Shown here: positions 1-10,631 of the stretch, in pieces
Layout of the letters: the number at the start of each line of letters is the position of its first letter
Numbering within the stretch: position 1 is the first letter of the stretch
Assembly: GCA_028455995.1 (NCBI GenBank)
Contig: JABELC010000006.1
Span: 1,984,001-2,048,000 of the forward strand
Source: Scleromitrula shiraiana
Taxonomy: Eukaryota; Ascomycota; Leotiomycetes; Helotiales; Sclerotiniaceae
Length of the DNA stretch: 64,000 bases
Direction: 5' to 3'
Program-made: the position numbers and the translations under genes
The notes under the pieces: generated by a model
What the model was told of the DNA's origin: nothing
Seen by the model: the letters and a program-made list of their open reading frames with translations, nothing else
Database searches by the model: none

Positions 1-987
1 ACGAACATCCTCCCTCTCATACATGTACTGACCTCGAATCGTCAGATTATTCAAAACAGCCACCGCATACGGTACATCGATATCATTATGCGTGACACCC
101 ATAAGTGAAGCTCTCCCATAAGGTCTTAGCGCCATCAAACAAGTCCTAATATGAGTCGAGCCATTTGCCGGCGCTGGCGAGATATCCAAATACGCATCGA
201 TAGGACCAAATTTCTTGATACTAGCCAGATCATCCTGGAGATTTCCCGTGTGTTGAACAACGCTAACTCGTGGATTGGCGGCTGCAATCTTTTGTAGCAA
301 GGGCATATTCCTACTCACGGCAATAACTCGTGCCCCCATGGCAGAAGCTACTTCCACGGCTGCAGAAGTGAAAACTCCCGTAGCAGGAGCTACAACAATT
401 GTTTCGCCGGCCTTTAAATCGATGCCACGTAGGCCACCATATCCCACTAAATGTCGAGATAGATATATGAGTTCTCCAATAGAATAGCCCAATCCGCCAT
501 CGGCAGGACTACCGAGAAGTATTTTTTCATTCAAAGCATAGACATTCTCCAACGGAGCTCTCATATACTCAGCTAACATCCCATCACGCCAAACATCATC
601 AATTAATTTTCTCCCCTTTGGATTGTCCCCAAAAACACCTACACCCAAAAGAATTTGCACATCGGGATTATCCCGACCACGTACAAATGGATCGAGATAC
701 ACAAGCTGTCCAGGAGAAAGTGTAGTGGTATCTGGACCGATAGCAGCTACCCTTCCGATGGCTCGGCCTCCTGGAATGGAAGGTGTGGGCGTGTAGAGGT
801 AGGGAATTTTACCGCCGACAGTATTTAGGATAGAGGTATCGAAATTGGTGGCTAGGATTTTCACGACGAGACTTCCGGGTGTTGGGGTGGGTGTAGGGAC
901 AGTTTGGAGTGTGAGAGGGCTACCGATTTTTTCAAGGCGGAGAGCACGCATGGTGGGTGGGAGAGTTGGAGCGTCGGTGGATGACAT
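1..987 (-). CDS. Zinc-type alcohol dehydrogenase-like (MDR) oxidoreductase, 3' part cut by window edge
   Basis: An open frame of 329 codons starts at the ATG at 987 and runs off the left edge without a stop. The N-terminal half reads as the GroES-like fold of medium-chain dehydrogenase/reductases (start MRALRLEKIGSPL about 13 residues in, then GRAIGRVAAIG). The second half is a Rossmann segment (ETIVVAPATGVFTSAAVEVA, then GARVIAVSR). No cysteine/histidine zinc-ligand set is visible in the part seen, which fits a zinc-independent quinone-reductase-like member. The substrate is unknown; such enzymes reduce NADPH-dependent carbonyl or enone substrates in the cytosol. It is divergent from the Zn2Cys6 regulator that starts at 1702 and could share control with it, which is inference only. 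A second in-frame Met lies about 13 codons downstream. Confidence 0.8.
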   Translation of the reverse strand, partial: MSSTDAPTLPPTMRALRLEKIGSPLTLQTVPTPTPTPGSLVVKILATNFDTSILNTVGGKIPYLYTPTPSIPGGRAIGRVAAIGPDTTTLSPGQLVYLDPFVRGRDNPDVQILLGVGVFGDNPKGRKLIDDVWRDGMLAEYMRAPLENVYALNEKILLGSPADGGLGYSIGELIYLSRHLVGYGGLRGIDLKAGETIVVAPATGVFTSAAVEVASAMGARVIAVSRNMPLLQKIAAANPRVSVVQHTGNLQDDLASIKKFGPIDAYLDISPAPANGSTHIRTCLMALRPYGRASLMGVTHNDIDVPYAVAVLNNLTIRGQYMYEREDVR

Positions 988-1701
988 GTTGATAGGAGGT
1001 GTTTGATTTTTTTATTTTTATGGAAAGATGATGATTTGATAGAAAGAAGTATTCTTGGATTGATTGATTTAAATGTAGCTAGTAGACAGAGGCATACATT
1101 ATTTATACCCATTTTTCAAATACTATGACGTCTTAATATCGAACTCAATGCCTTTCCATACCTTTGGATTACAATCTCGGTATTAGAAACGAGAGGAGGT
1201 TAGATCAAGTTGACGACTAAGCTTGGTATCTTTTCTCTCGGACTCTGGAATGAGGGCTTCAAGATTTTCGAATTAACGCCATGAATACGTAAATGTAGAT
1301 CCATTGTCTCCATTGCTGACATCGTACGTGCATAGTATACTTGAACGCTTCAAATGAATACGATTTTAGGTTAGAGGCCTCGAGGAGGCTTAGTGTAGTA
1401 TGTGCTAGTCCATGTATAGCCTAGCCTGTGTCAAAAATACGATACAAGGTTAGCGTGATCTCCAAAACTAATCCACATGGGTGATAGCGTAGATTCAAAG
1501 CGATTTGGAGTAATAAGTGGGTCCGAGGGGGAAGCCATGGCCTTCGCATCTGATACATATATTCCCCTCGCCTATGTTTCCTTTCGTCGTATATTTCTAG
1601 AGTATTCGAATCTAGCTTCTCAAAAAGTGATAATACCAAAGCTTGTAACGCATCATAACCTATCCATACCATCCATATCCACCTCGGTAGGCAATCTAGA
1701 C
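988..1701. promoter_or_regulatory. Divergent intergenic region between MDR gene and Zn2Cys6 regulator
   Basis: This 714-bp stretch separates two head-to-head genes and must hold both promoters. An open frame continues upstream of the regulator to an ATG at 1477, so up to 225 bp here could be N-terminal coding sequence. Its amino-acid composition looks non-conserved, so I prefer the start at 1702. No clear TATA or factor site could be assigned. Confidence 0.4.
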
Positions 1702-3020
1702 ATGACTATCGATAGTACACAAGTCAGTAGTGGAGAAGAGAACCATCGCAAGCGCAGGGTCCATCGAAAATCACGGAGAGGATGTCGGAATTGCAAACTC
1801 AGAAGAGTTAAGGTGGGATAGTGCATTCTTCCCATTGCTGTGGCGTTGATACTAACTAGGTGATTCCACAGTGTGATGAGACGAGACCTCACTGTATCAA
1901 ATGCAAAGATTATGGATACTCATGCAATTATAATCCAAAGATACCAGATCTAGAAATAGCTTTTTCCGGATCAACAACAACTATCCAAGCACCCAAATCG
2001 CAATCATTATGGTCCATCCTTCCTGCGATTCCCCAAAAGAAAACCGTTGTCCCTGCCACCCTAGAGCCCTCCCACACCATTGGGGACGATATCTCTACAT
2101 TCACGCTTGATCGAGAATGTCTAGCGCGTCTAGATAGATTCCGTAACCGAACCGTTATTTCCCTCGGAACGCCCTCCATGGCGGGCCTATTCCAAAACGC
2201 CGTATTACCCATGGCATTCTCCCACCCATTTCTCATGCACATAGTGCAAACCATGACCGCCGTACACGATCGATATCTATCACCACTGAAATCCTCCCAA
2301 TACAGAGTTACAGAAAGCTATCATCTCTCCCGCGCCGCATCTCTCTTCAACCAAAAACTCTTCAGTCCCATCCAGGACGACGATAGAGATGCACTCTGGG
2401 CAACAGCCGCTCTTTTAGGAATCGTATCAATAGCTTCAATCGAAGTATCCAGTCCCTACGAAGCCTGGCCCCTCACTCAGCCATCAGCTCGAGATCTCGA
2501 CTGGCTCCGCATGAGCGAATCCAAAAGCGTCATATGGGATCTCACGAGGCCATTTCGTCCAGACAGCATATTCATCGCCATCGCTACCCAGTATAAAAAT
2601 GCTCATTACAAAGCACCTGACACCCCCAATATATCTAGCATTCCCCCAAAATTCCGCGAGTTATGCGAGATAGATGAACATTCTTCTGCGGCGAATAATC
2701 CCTATTTCAATATAGTGCATGGTCTCGCTTCTGTGTTGGATAAGGAATGTGATCGTTGGACTTTGTTGTCATTTATTGGGCTTTTGAGTCATTTGCAGCC
2801 GGAGCTTAAGGTTCGGATGAAGGCGCGAGATCCGAGAGCGCTGTTGCTTTTCACGTATTGGTATGCGAAGGTTTGGAAGGCGGTTTGGTGGGTTGAACAG
2901 AGGGCGTTGTTGGAATGTCAGGCTACTTGTATATATCTGGATAGATACCATGCTGATGATGCGCTGATACAGGAGTTGTTGCTGTTTCCGAAGACGGAAT
3001 GTGGATTGATTGATTTATAG
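1702..3020 (+). CDS. Zn2Cys6 transcription factor (fungal-specific, UPC2-like architecture)
   Basis: Two exons (1702-1812, 1872-3020) give 419 aa. The 59-bp intron splits the zinc cluster exactly between the third-cysteine codon and the preceding Lys: exon 1 ends CRNCKLRRVK and exon 2 starts CDETRPHCIKC. Joined, they give the C-x2-C-x6-C-x6-C-x2-C-x6-C spacing of a binuclear zinc cluster. The cluster is N-terminal (about residues 23-50) with a basic stretch before it (KRRVHRKSRRG). The rest is a helical region with the layout of Upc2/sterol-uptake-control-like regulators (fungal_trans_2 type), so it is a nuclear DNA-binding regulator. The target is unknown; the divergent oxidoreductase at 1-987 is an obvious candidate by position only. 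An in-frame upstream ATG at 1477 would add 75 residues. Confidence 0.85.
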
Positions 3021-3224
3021 TGTTGATATACCATATACAAATTTAAACATATATATTTTCAACATCATGGTTGGAGAACAGGATATCTCAATTATTGATA
3101 TTAAACTAAATTATACAATCTTTTATTGCTTAATATTAAGGTAGAAAGTATGATATTTCAACTCTTCAGTTGAAGGGTGATGAATGAATTCGTCCATCCC
3201 CTAGCAATCCATCTCCTAACTTCC

Positions 3225-4945
3225 TCAAGCAAACAAGGTGCCATCAAAATCCCTCCCACTCGTAACATTAGAGATGGTCCAGTTCCCAAAACAAACATAA
3301 TCATAATTTGCCAAAGCCGAAGCATTCTTCTGACTCTCCAAAAATGCACCCATCTCACACATACCATCACTTCTCCCCTTACAAGCACCGCCTCGAATAG
3401 TGTCTAATGGAAGAATGCCATGGTTCAATCTCATTCTCACAAACTTATTAGTTGCATTTGCAGCATCATATCCATATTGCGTTGGTGAATACTGAACCCT
3501 GGAGTGCTTCACTGGTGCTGGGTTCGCGGAGTTACATCCAATTGTTTCGGTAATCAAGCGGGCTCCGAATGGTGTGATATGTGAGATGATGAATTTTCTT
3601 TTTGGATCGGGTGGATATTCTGTTAGACTTGGTGCATCGCGGAAGTAATCCATGCTCATAGCCGTAAGAACAGAGACGATAATATCGTCGTGAGAGAAAT
3701 CGGCGTAGAATTTTTGATCGAGAGGGAAGGTGGTGGCGTTGTCGTCCAAGGTGGAGTTCACAGATGAGTTTGAGGCGCTGATGTATTGGTGCTCGAGACG
3801 AGCGAGTACTTCTTGGAGGTATCCGAGTCCTTGGGCACGACCGATGGGGTTTCCGTATCCGTAGTTATACCAATCTGGGCGTCTTGTTAGTACTATGCAA
3901 ATGGACACTGATTTGTGAATGAGATGGGAGGAGAATCTTACAAATCATGTCTAGAGTGTTCTCAAATCCAGACCATTCATCCTCAGTGAATAACCCACAG
4001 AAATCACTCATTCCAATGTATGCATTTTCGTAAGCACAAATGCTCTGCATAGCATATGTATCATTGTAGTTGAATTCGAACCCAGTTGGTGCATACTTCT
4101 GCATTCTCTTTGTTGCACGCCCCAGGTATTTTGGGAGATATGTGTAGAGATCCAAATCTCCAATATCCCAAATTCCCTCAAGGTAATCATTGAAGCAGCC
4201 ATCATAAGCTGCCAATGTATTGTTCTCACTTCCTCCTTCAGGAATGATCACTACATCGAAAGCAGATGTTACATTGCCAAAAGTTGGATCAGGCACACTG
4301 AGGTAACTTGGACCGAAGAAACCCAACGCCCAGCTTATTAGACTGTTCTGAATCCTAGATTGCGAAGTTGTGCGCAAGACAGGCTTTGGTCTCGCAGTTC
4401 CATTTGGAAAGAGTGGGTCGTAGGCAAGTTGAGCAACGGAAGCATTATATAATGTTCGACCGTAACGTGCCCAAAATGAAAGACCTGACGTGAATTCTGT
4501 ATTTGCGCCAATTCCAGTGAGAAGACCAGTATCTTCCATTACATAAGTGTAAGTATTCAAGAAAGATAAGGGCCCAGTGAAAGACCCATTGGTTGAAGTA
4601 GAAGTAAAATTGGTGACCTTCTCAGCAAATCGTTGATCATTCACTCCATCATCATCTGATGTGGTTTGAAATCGCTGTGAGTGTCGTTGAAGGGTTTGTA
4701 CAGATTCCTTTAAATAGTCAATTTGTGTCACAAAATTAAGGTAGGTTAACGGTATAACGCACAATTTGACAACCGTCAGGGAGTCCAACATGATGTACTC
4801 CAAAGTAGTTCTCTGCATTATCTGCATATGGTGCAATCTCTCCCCAGTAATTTTGGATTCGATTGATGTCCGTCAAGAGGGTTTCCTCTGCATATACTAC
4901 TGTTGCCAGTAGGGCAGGGAAGAGGGTAACCAGATTCTGACGCAT
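3225..4945 (-). CDS. Secreted histidine acid phosphatase (phytase-like)
   Basis: Three exons (4945-4763, 4707-3942, 3874-3225) give 532 aa. The first about 19 residues (MRQNLVTLFPALLATVVYA) form a signal peptide. Exon 2 opens with the catalytic region LQRHSQRFQT, a variant of the family's RHGxRxP in which Arg-His-x-x-Arg is kept but the Gly is Ser and the Pro is Gln. The second catalytic motif, HD, is in FSHDDIIVSVLTAM in exon 3. Many N-x-S/T sites and paired cysteines fit a glycosylated secreted enzyme that frees phosphate from phosphate esters, possibly phytate. Introns are 55 and 67 bp; splicing restores TLDMIYWYNYGYGNP, a typical stretch of this family. Substrate preference cannot be read from sequence. 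Confidence 0.92.
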
Positions 4946-6494
4946 CTTGAGCTATAGATATAGACGAAAAGCTATCAACAAGAGAACAATTCCCAAATTT
5001 TCGTCTTGTACTTGAGCTATATATCACAATTTTCCTTAGCTCAGGTACCATGGAGGATGATGGTCGAATACCAGCCACGCTGGAACAACATCGGAATATA
5101 CATAAGATCCGTCTTTAATTTGTACGCTGGATACGTCAAGCTTTTCATAATGGGGCAAATGGTGCTCCATCTTTCTGCATGCGTTGGGGTATAATTGATT
5201 AATAGAGCATAGTTCAATTTTTTTAATGGAAAAGTTGATCGGGTAAAGAATTTTTGTTAGTGAGTCAGTCAGAGATCAATCACTAAATTCTATGCAATCG
5301 AGGCAATTCAATTCAATTCAATTCAAAATATCTATTCTAATCACGAACAATAGATATAATCAAGGTTAAGCCGACTTGAATGTATATTTAAGATACAGAA
5401 GTAGGCCTTGAGCCAATTCAGTTCTGATTGTCTGTTTAATATACAGACATTTGAATTGAGAGTTTTGTAGTTATGAATCAATATTTTATATAATAGATCA
5501 TCCACTATTACCAAAAAAAATTACAACTTATCCACTATTCTGTATATATATTTTTTTGCCAAAGCACTAAAATGATATATGGAACTTTGAATAATATAAT
5601 ATCATAGTGCTAGAACTTTTTTTAAAAAAAAGGCTAAATTAGTTAAATCTAATATAATTGATATTTGATTTCAATATTAATTTTTAAATTTTTAAATTTT
5701 ATATGATTATATAATTGTTATTTCAAGTTAAAATAATATATATCAAAATTAAAGGTCATATAATTTCTAATTCAGACTCGTTAGTTTTTAACTTTTGCTT
5801 ATTTAATTTGATCTACTATTCTGTACGTATTTTTTTGCTAAAGCACTCTAATGAACAGAATCAGGGTGGTGCAGGTGACTATTGATAGTGGCGGGGCTCC
5901 TGGGGCTCACAATGTTGTAGGATTGGTTAATAGACAAAGTCGGTACGAGTAGACTTCCCGACATCTGTTGAAACTTTCTGGAACATTCATGGATAGATAA
6001 TAGACGAGAGATCCAAAATTCATCTGAAGATTAGATAGGTATCTTATGCTCCGAGTAGAAAGAGGAAGGATTTGGTAACGACAGTTTGATGATAGCTATA
6101 TATAATCAAAATAACAATATATACACGAAAACCAACAGCAAGAAAGGAGGGAAATGACAGTAAAAATTGGCAGAACCATAACTGCAACCGCAAATATCAA
6201 AGATCGTATGTATAAACCTTCTCGTAATCCAACCTCACTGTTCGACCTCAATTCCTCGTCCCGCTGGATATCAAACCCAAACCCCAAACCAAGCATACAC
6301 AAACGAACATGAAAATTCTCGATAGAATAGCACGCATTGAAAGTGACAGAAAAGAAATAAAGAATGAATTAACCATATCGACAATAGGTCGTAACCTCTC
6401 AGCACAAAGAGGGGATGCTCGGAATCGCTAAAAAATTAGTCAAGGTTAGTTCGAGTATTGAGGATAGAGGATCGAGGGACACGGAATGCGTGGT
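4946..6494. other. Gene-free, partly AT-rich intergenic region
   Basis: No supported gene lies in these 1.5 kb. The centre (about 5490-5830) is nearly pure A+T, like RIP-damaged DNA elsewhere in the window, and is bracketed by a pair of direct repeats (separate entry). A short (CAATT)n tract lies at about 5307-5326. The small open frames here are AT-run or antisense artefacts. Confidence 0.5.
5532..5856. repeat. Pair of about 45-bp direct repeats bracketing an AT-rich core
   Basis: The copies at 5532-5575 and 5812-5856 share CTACTATTCTGTA-like starts, then a T7 run, then GCYAAAGCACT and AATGA, about 280 bp apart in the same orientation. The DNA between them is strongly AT-biased. This may be a remnant of a small mobile element whose ends were direct repeats, then damaged by RIP. 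No protein or terminal inverted repeat was seen. Confidence 0.5.
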
Positions 6495-8024
6495 CTAGGA
6501 TGAGGAGGATAATTTGCGGCGAATAGATGCAAATATTGAGCGACTTACTGCTAAGTACTTTCCCAAGAGACGATCAAGGATAAGAGGGAGCTTCAATGAT
6601 GAATTCTTGCTCCGCTCAGTGAGAAGTTTGGGATGCTCCCCAGCTTCAAGATCTTGATCATCGGATTGTAAGTACGATGGCAGTGTAGTTTCTTCTGGGA
6701 GTGATCGTTTCCCATGCAAATATCCTGTCGAAAATTGATTGGAAGTAGAGCTAGTGACATCTTGCTTGCTGAGTTTCTTTTGTGCATATGCGCCAGTACC
6801 ACCAACTGCAACCGTCAAGGAAGCAGGAGTGGGGTCACTCACAAAGCCACTTTGGTTGATTCCTCCATTTGGCGCGACATCGTCGTATGGGAAACAGTAT
6901 CCCAAACCATCCACGTTGGCAGCATGCACGATTCTAGCGAAGTGGTTGGTGGTTGCGTTCTTGTAGTATGTGGACACAACTTCATTATCGGGCTGTACTG
7001 AATTAACGAGAAGGGTTGAACGATTGAATGCAGCGTCTAGACGTGCACCAATATTTAGAAGTTCATCAGTATTGGTAGGTTGGGCTGCAAAAGCGCCAGA
7101 AGCACCACCGAAGATGTCAGCGGCGGAGGGTTTAGTAAATGAACCAATGCCACTGAAAGTCAGCGCGGTACTCGAAGCACGTCCAGTGACTTTTCCCCAC
7201 TGTGCTTGGGTATCGACAGTCAATGGACTTTTGGCATACGCAGCCCAGACAGAATTGACGTAATTTGTCCAATAGTTTTGAAACAATGTTGGAGTAAAAA
7301 CAATGCCTTGGGTCGGGTTTAGAGCTCGTAAATTGGTACCGCCATTGGTAATGACGAGCTTGTTCCATCCAGCGCCATCGGTCGCATTTTGTGCTATAAG
7401 ACCGTTGCAGACAGTATTCAATCCATTTGCTGGTAGACCCCCAATGTGTTGCGTCGCGCCGCTTGTACTGTTCATTGTCAAAGCGATTGGTAGGCAAACA
7501 AAATCGACATAAGAGATATTCGCATAAATTTGAGAGCTGTTGTATGCGAATTCGCAAAAGTCCCAAGACTTCAAGTAGTTAGGATCGGAAGTGTTGCTGA
7601 CAGATGGCTCAACCAGACCAGGACCTGTCCCCCCTGGATTTAAGAGGAATGTCAACGTGCTCCCAACACAGAACCATATTCTCCCACCGGCAATCCAAGG
7701 TATCTTCACAGTCTTGGAAGTCCCAGGAGCACCAAGAGGAATTGAACAATTTACAGCCAAGGCTGTCCCATTGGATGATGGATTCGCAGGATAGTATAAA
7801 GTTGTTCCGTCAGCTTGGAGGAGTACTACCGCATTGTTGTTGTTAATGGCAAGGCCAGTGATGTATGCGTAGACAGTGCTTGAAGAGCTTTGATTGACAA
7901 GGTTTATAGTGAGAGTGCTGGCAGTGGTCATAACGGATTCAAGTTTGTGACCAGATTGGGTTTTAGGAGAGAACAGAATGTTCTGCTTCTTTTGGATCTC
8001 GATTACATCTGCGAGTGTAGACAT
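6495..8024 (-). CDS. GH64-family beta-1,3-glucanase-like protein
   Basis: A single exon of 509 aa. From about residue 36 the protein reads as the beta-sandwich of GH64/thaumatin-like glucanases (LTINLVNQSSSSTVYAYITG, IPWIAGGRIWFCVGSTL, then KSWDFCEFAY, GYCFPYDDV near residue 390). This family cleaves long beta-1,3-glucan to pentasaccharides, so the role would be wall remodelling or competitor degradation. Oddly, the encoded start (MSTLADVIEIQKK) is not a signal peptide. The in-frame codons just 5' of the ATG read LLLNIIA behind a possible CAG acceptor, so a missed 5' exon carrying a secretion signal is possible. The C-terminal about 60 residues are basic and serine-rich and go beyond the glucanase fold. 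Confidence 0.85.
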   Translation of the reverse strand: MSTLADVIEIQKKQNILFSPKTQSGHKLESVMTTASTLTINLVNQSSSSTVYAYITGLAINNNNAVVLLQADGTTLYYPANPSSNGTALAVNCSIPLGAPGTSKTVKIPWIAGGRIWFCVGSTLTFLLNPGGTGPGLVEPSVSNTSDPNYLKSWDFCEFAYNSSQIYANISYVDFVCLPIALTMNSTSGATQHIGGLPANGLNTVCNGLIAQNATDGAGWNKLVITNGGTNLRALNPTQGIVFTPTLFQNYWTNYVNSVWAAYAKSPLTVDTQAQWGKVTGRASSTALTFSGIGSFTKPSAADIFGGASGAFAAQPTNTDELLNIGARLDAAFNRSTLLVNSVQPDNEVVSTYYKNATTNHFARIVHAANVDGLGYCFPYDDVAPNGGINQSGFVSDPTPASLTVAVGGTGAYAQKKLSKQDVTSSTSNQFSTGYLHGKRSLPEETTLPSYLQSDDQDLEAGEHPKLLTERSKNSSLKLPLILDRLLGKYLAVSRSIFASIRRKLSSSS

Positions 8025-10631
8025 GGCTATAATGTTGAGGAGTAGATCTGTGGGGTTTCTGTTAGTTTCAATGGCTGCGAGTCTTGACTATAAGTATTGA
8101 TTAGTATTTCGTAGGAACTCGTTAGTAGTTAAAATAAGGTTGTGTAAAAGAGCGACAATGACCTGAATATCCCAGCATAAAAGAGTGACAATGATCAGAA
8201 AAGAGTGAAATGATCTCAAAGAACGCAAATGACTACATTCGTCGAGTTTTTCGAGACATAACTATGGGGTCTTGTGAACTTATAGGCAGTCTGCATAACA
8301 ACAGAAGGGACGGTTGAGAAGTCTCGTTTCGAGAAAACGTAAAGTTTATTTCAACAGCATTATGGTCTCAGTCAAATATTTCATGGAGGGACAGTGGCCA
8401 ATAGCCAGAACGAACCTTCCTTTTTCACCCCAGAGACGAACTATCATCTGCACATATTACCTACCGAAGTATTGACATGGGGTGATGTCTGATTGCTTTT
8501 CACGATTCATACATCTCTATATATATGTATAAGGTTGAACAATGCTGACAAGGACTATTGCTAGGCTCGCTAGACTAGCTAATGTGGTCCAATCACAACG
8601 ACTCTCTGTCCTGGGGGCAATGATGACGAGGCTTGAACATGGGGTAAAGCCACTTAGCACTCAATCGATCTCTTGACCTGATCACTAGTGATTCGTGGCA
8701 AATTCTAATTGAATATGCCGATCGGGAGGTCTTTCCCGGAAAAGAGGATTGGTAAAGGCCCGAATGAACATTAAACTGAAAGGATTAGAAAATCTAACAC
8801 TAAGAGGGATCATGAATTTTTAAGACAGGTCGTAGACTCTTCGCAACCGTATTGGCGGAAAGAATGCCATAAGCGCCTGTAGCTCTGCAACTAGGCAGAC
8901 TGCAGAGGTTTAATCCCCACTTCCCCAGTATTCGCTAATCGGAGATCCTGCAGCCCCTATTTCACATGCCTTCAACAACAACTGCAAGCCCATGTTTAAC
9001 AATGAAACTACTACCCGGATTAACATGCTCCTGAGACTTGCCAGTTTTTGGAGTATCAAGTGTTGAAAAAAAAAAAACAGATTTATGGTTTTGATCTGCC
9101 ATTCCTTAGTTTGGATACGTGCCGCTTTGTACCCTAGCGGCTCGGTCCTTTTCCGTCCAAGAACTATCGGTGAGCCAAAGTTAAACCTGAACATTTGGTG
9201 AATGAATGAAGCCTATCGCATGACTTATCAGAAAGCAGCAGAGCATAAGAAACTTTAAGTTCCCTAAAATAACATAAAAACCATGGGTGTTGCTTCATAT
9301 AGTCGTGATCTTCATCCTGAATGTAATCGTGATAGTAAACCATATCTCACAACTGGTCTTGTCTTCGCAATCAGCCCTTCATCTGAATTCTCTACTCGCC
9401 CTTGTATCCCGGAGTAACCTTCCCGAAAGTCTATACTCTTCGTGAATAGTGGTGTCCGTCATAATCTAAAAATTTTGTCGTTTGACCTCCGAAAATTATC
9501 CAGATGGATTTCCCCAGATCTTGTGATATCAAATTCGGAGATACCTAGATTTGAATAGCACCGCTAGCTCGCTCGAGATAAATGACATCCCCATGAAAAG
9601 TTTGGGTACAGTTGATTTGGCATCTCATCTACTATCATTTGCTGACAATCAGACCGAAGGCTATTCACGTTCTTTTGGGTCGGTGAATTCTTGGATATTT
9701 ATCTATATCTAGTATAGATATTCCGCTCGCGAAGGCAGAGATCAAGACGTCGTATTTGTATATGGAGACATAAGCAATCATTAATTTGTCTTTTCATTTC
9801 AAGAAATTATAGATATAATGCACAGTACTTAAGCAGTCCTTGTAATCTAGCCTCCCCCCGCTTCTGATTAAGCCAAGCTGGTGGTGAAGTGTCCCATTAT
9901 ACCGCCTTAATTCTGCCACCAATCAAAACATAGTTCTAACCTCCAGGAAATATGTAACCATCCATTTCTGCAAAACAGATACTTCTATCTATAATTGAAT
10001 AAAAACCACCAGTCTCCAATTTTTTGTGCTACTTGTATATTATCAGGAGTTTTCATTCTCAAGGTAAGCTCATACTCGGTGATCCTACCAAGATAGCGAT
10101 TCCAGATGCATGGAGGTGGAAGTGTAATATAACAAATACCCCGCGTACGAAATACAAGAAAGATATCGAGCTCCATATTGGGCACTGCATCCTGTACAAC
10201 TGCACACCACTGCCTCGGAAATCCCAATTTCTTGCTACTCGCAGATACATATGCATTAACCGCATCTTCATCCATCACTAGTGCTTCCAGCTTCGGCATT
10301 CTGCAGCATCGTTCCCATTCAGGCGATCCGAATCCCAAGTTTTGCAAATTGAAGGCAAATATCGCCAGTCCAAGAAGTCGCAAACGAGCGGTGACCTTTA
10401 TAAAACTTGGATATCATACGTTCATTTAACAGCCTTCTGAATTCGCAAAGAAAGAAAGTCTTGTTTCATAGCAAAACTTATCATCCTTTCATTCTATTTC
10501 CTAGCCTGACTACAACAGAACTTTCGTAGTTTAGTTGTAATTGATCTTTTAGTTGCGTGGCCTTTGCGTTGCAATCAAGACAGAAAAGACGGCTCTTTAA
10601 ACCCTGCTTAATATCGATTCATTTCCCCCAA
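8025..10631. other. Long gene-poor intergenic region
   Basis: 2.6 kb with no gene I can support. Base composition is normal, not RIP-like. A poly-A run lies at about 9066-9077. The only notable open frame is 9985-10383 on the minus strand (separate entry). Fungal genes on both sides point away from or into this gap, so it holds at least the GH64 and Ric8 promoters. Confidence 0.4.
9985..10383 (-). other. Open frame of uncertain coding status, 132 codons without a good start
   Basis: The minus-strand frame encodes about 130 residues with natural-looking composition (for example CCRMPKLEALVMDEDAVNAY and LGFPRQWCAVVQDAVPNMEL). Its first stretch, RLRLLGLAIFAFNLQNLGFG, would make a signal peptide, but no ATG precedes it in frame before a stop: the codon at 10383 is TTG. 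A spliced 5' exon or a lost start (decayed small secreted protein) would explain this. Not recognised; low confidence. Confidence 0.25.

Noticed and set aside
1477..1701. Longer N-terminus for the first Zn2Cys6 regulator
   Set aside because: Open in frame, but composition is unlike the family; the ATG at 1702 sits at the usual distance from the zinc cluster.
5006..5194. 62-codon plus-strand frame upstream of the phosphatase
   Set aside because: Overlaps the phosphatase promoter, no similarity or signal, likely chance.
8910..9194. 94-codon minus-strand frame
   Set aside because: Lysine/phenylalanine run from a poly-A tract, no conserved composition, no splice partners.
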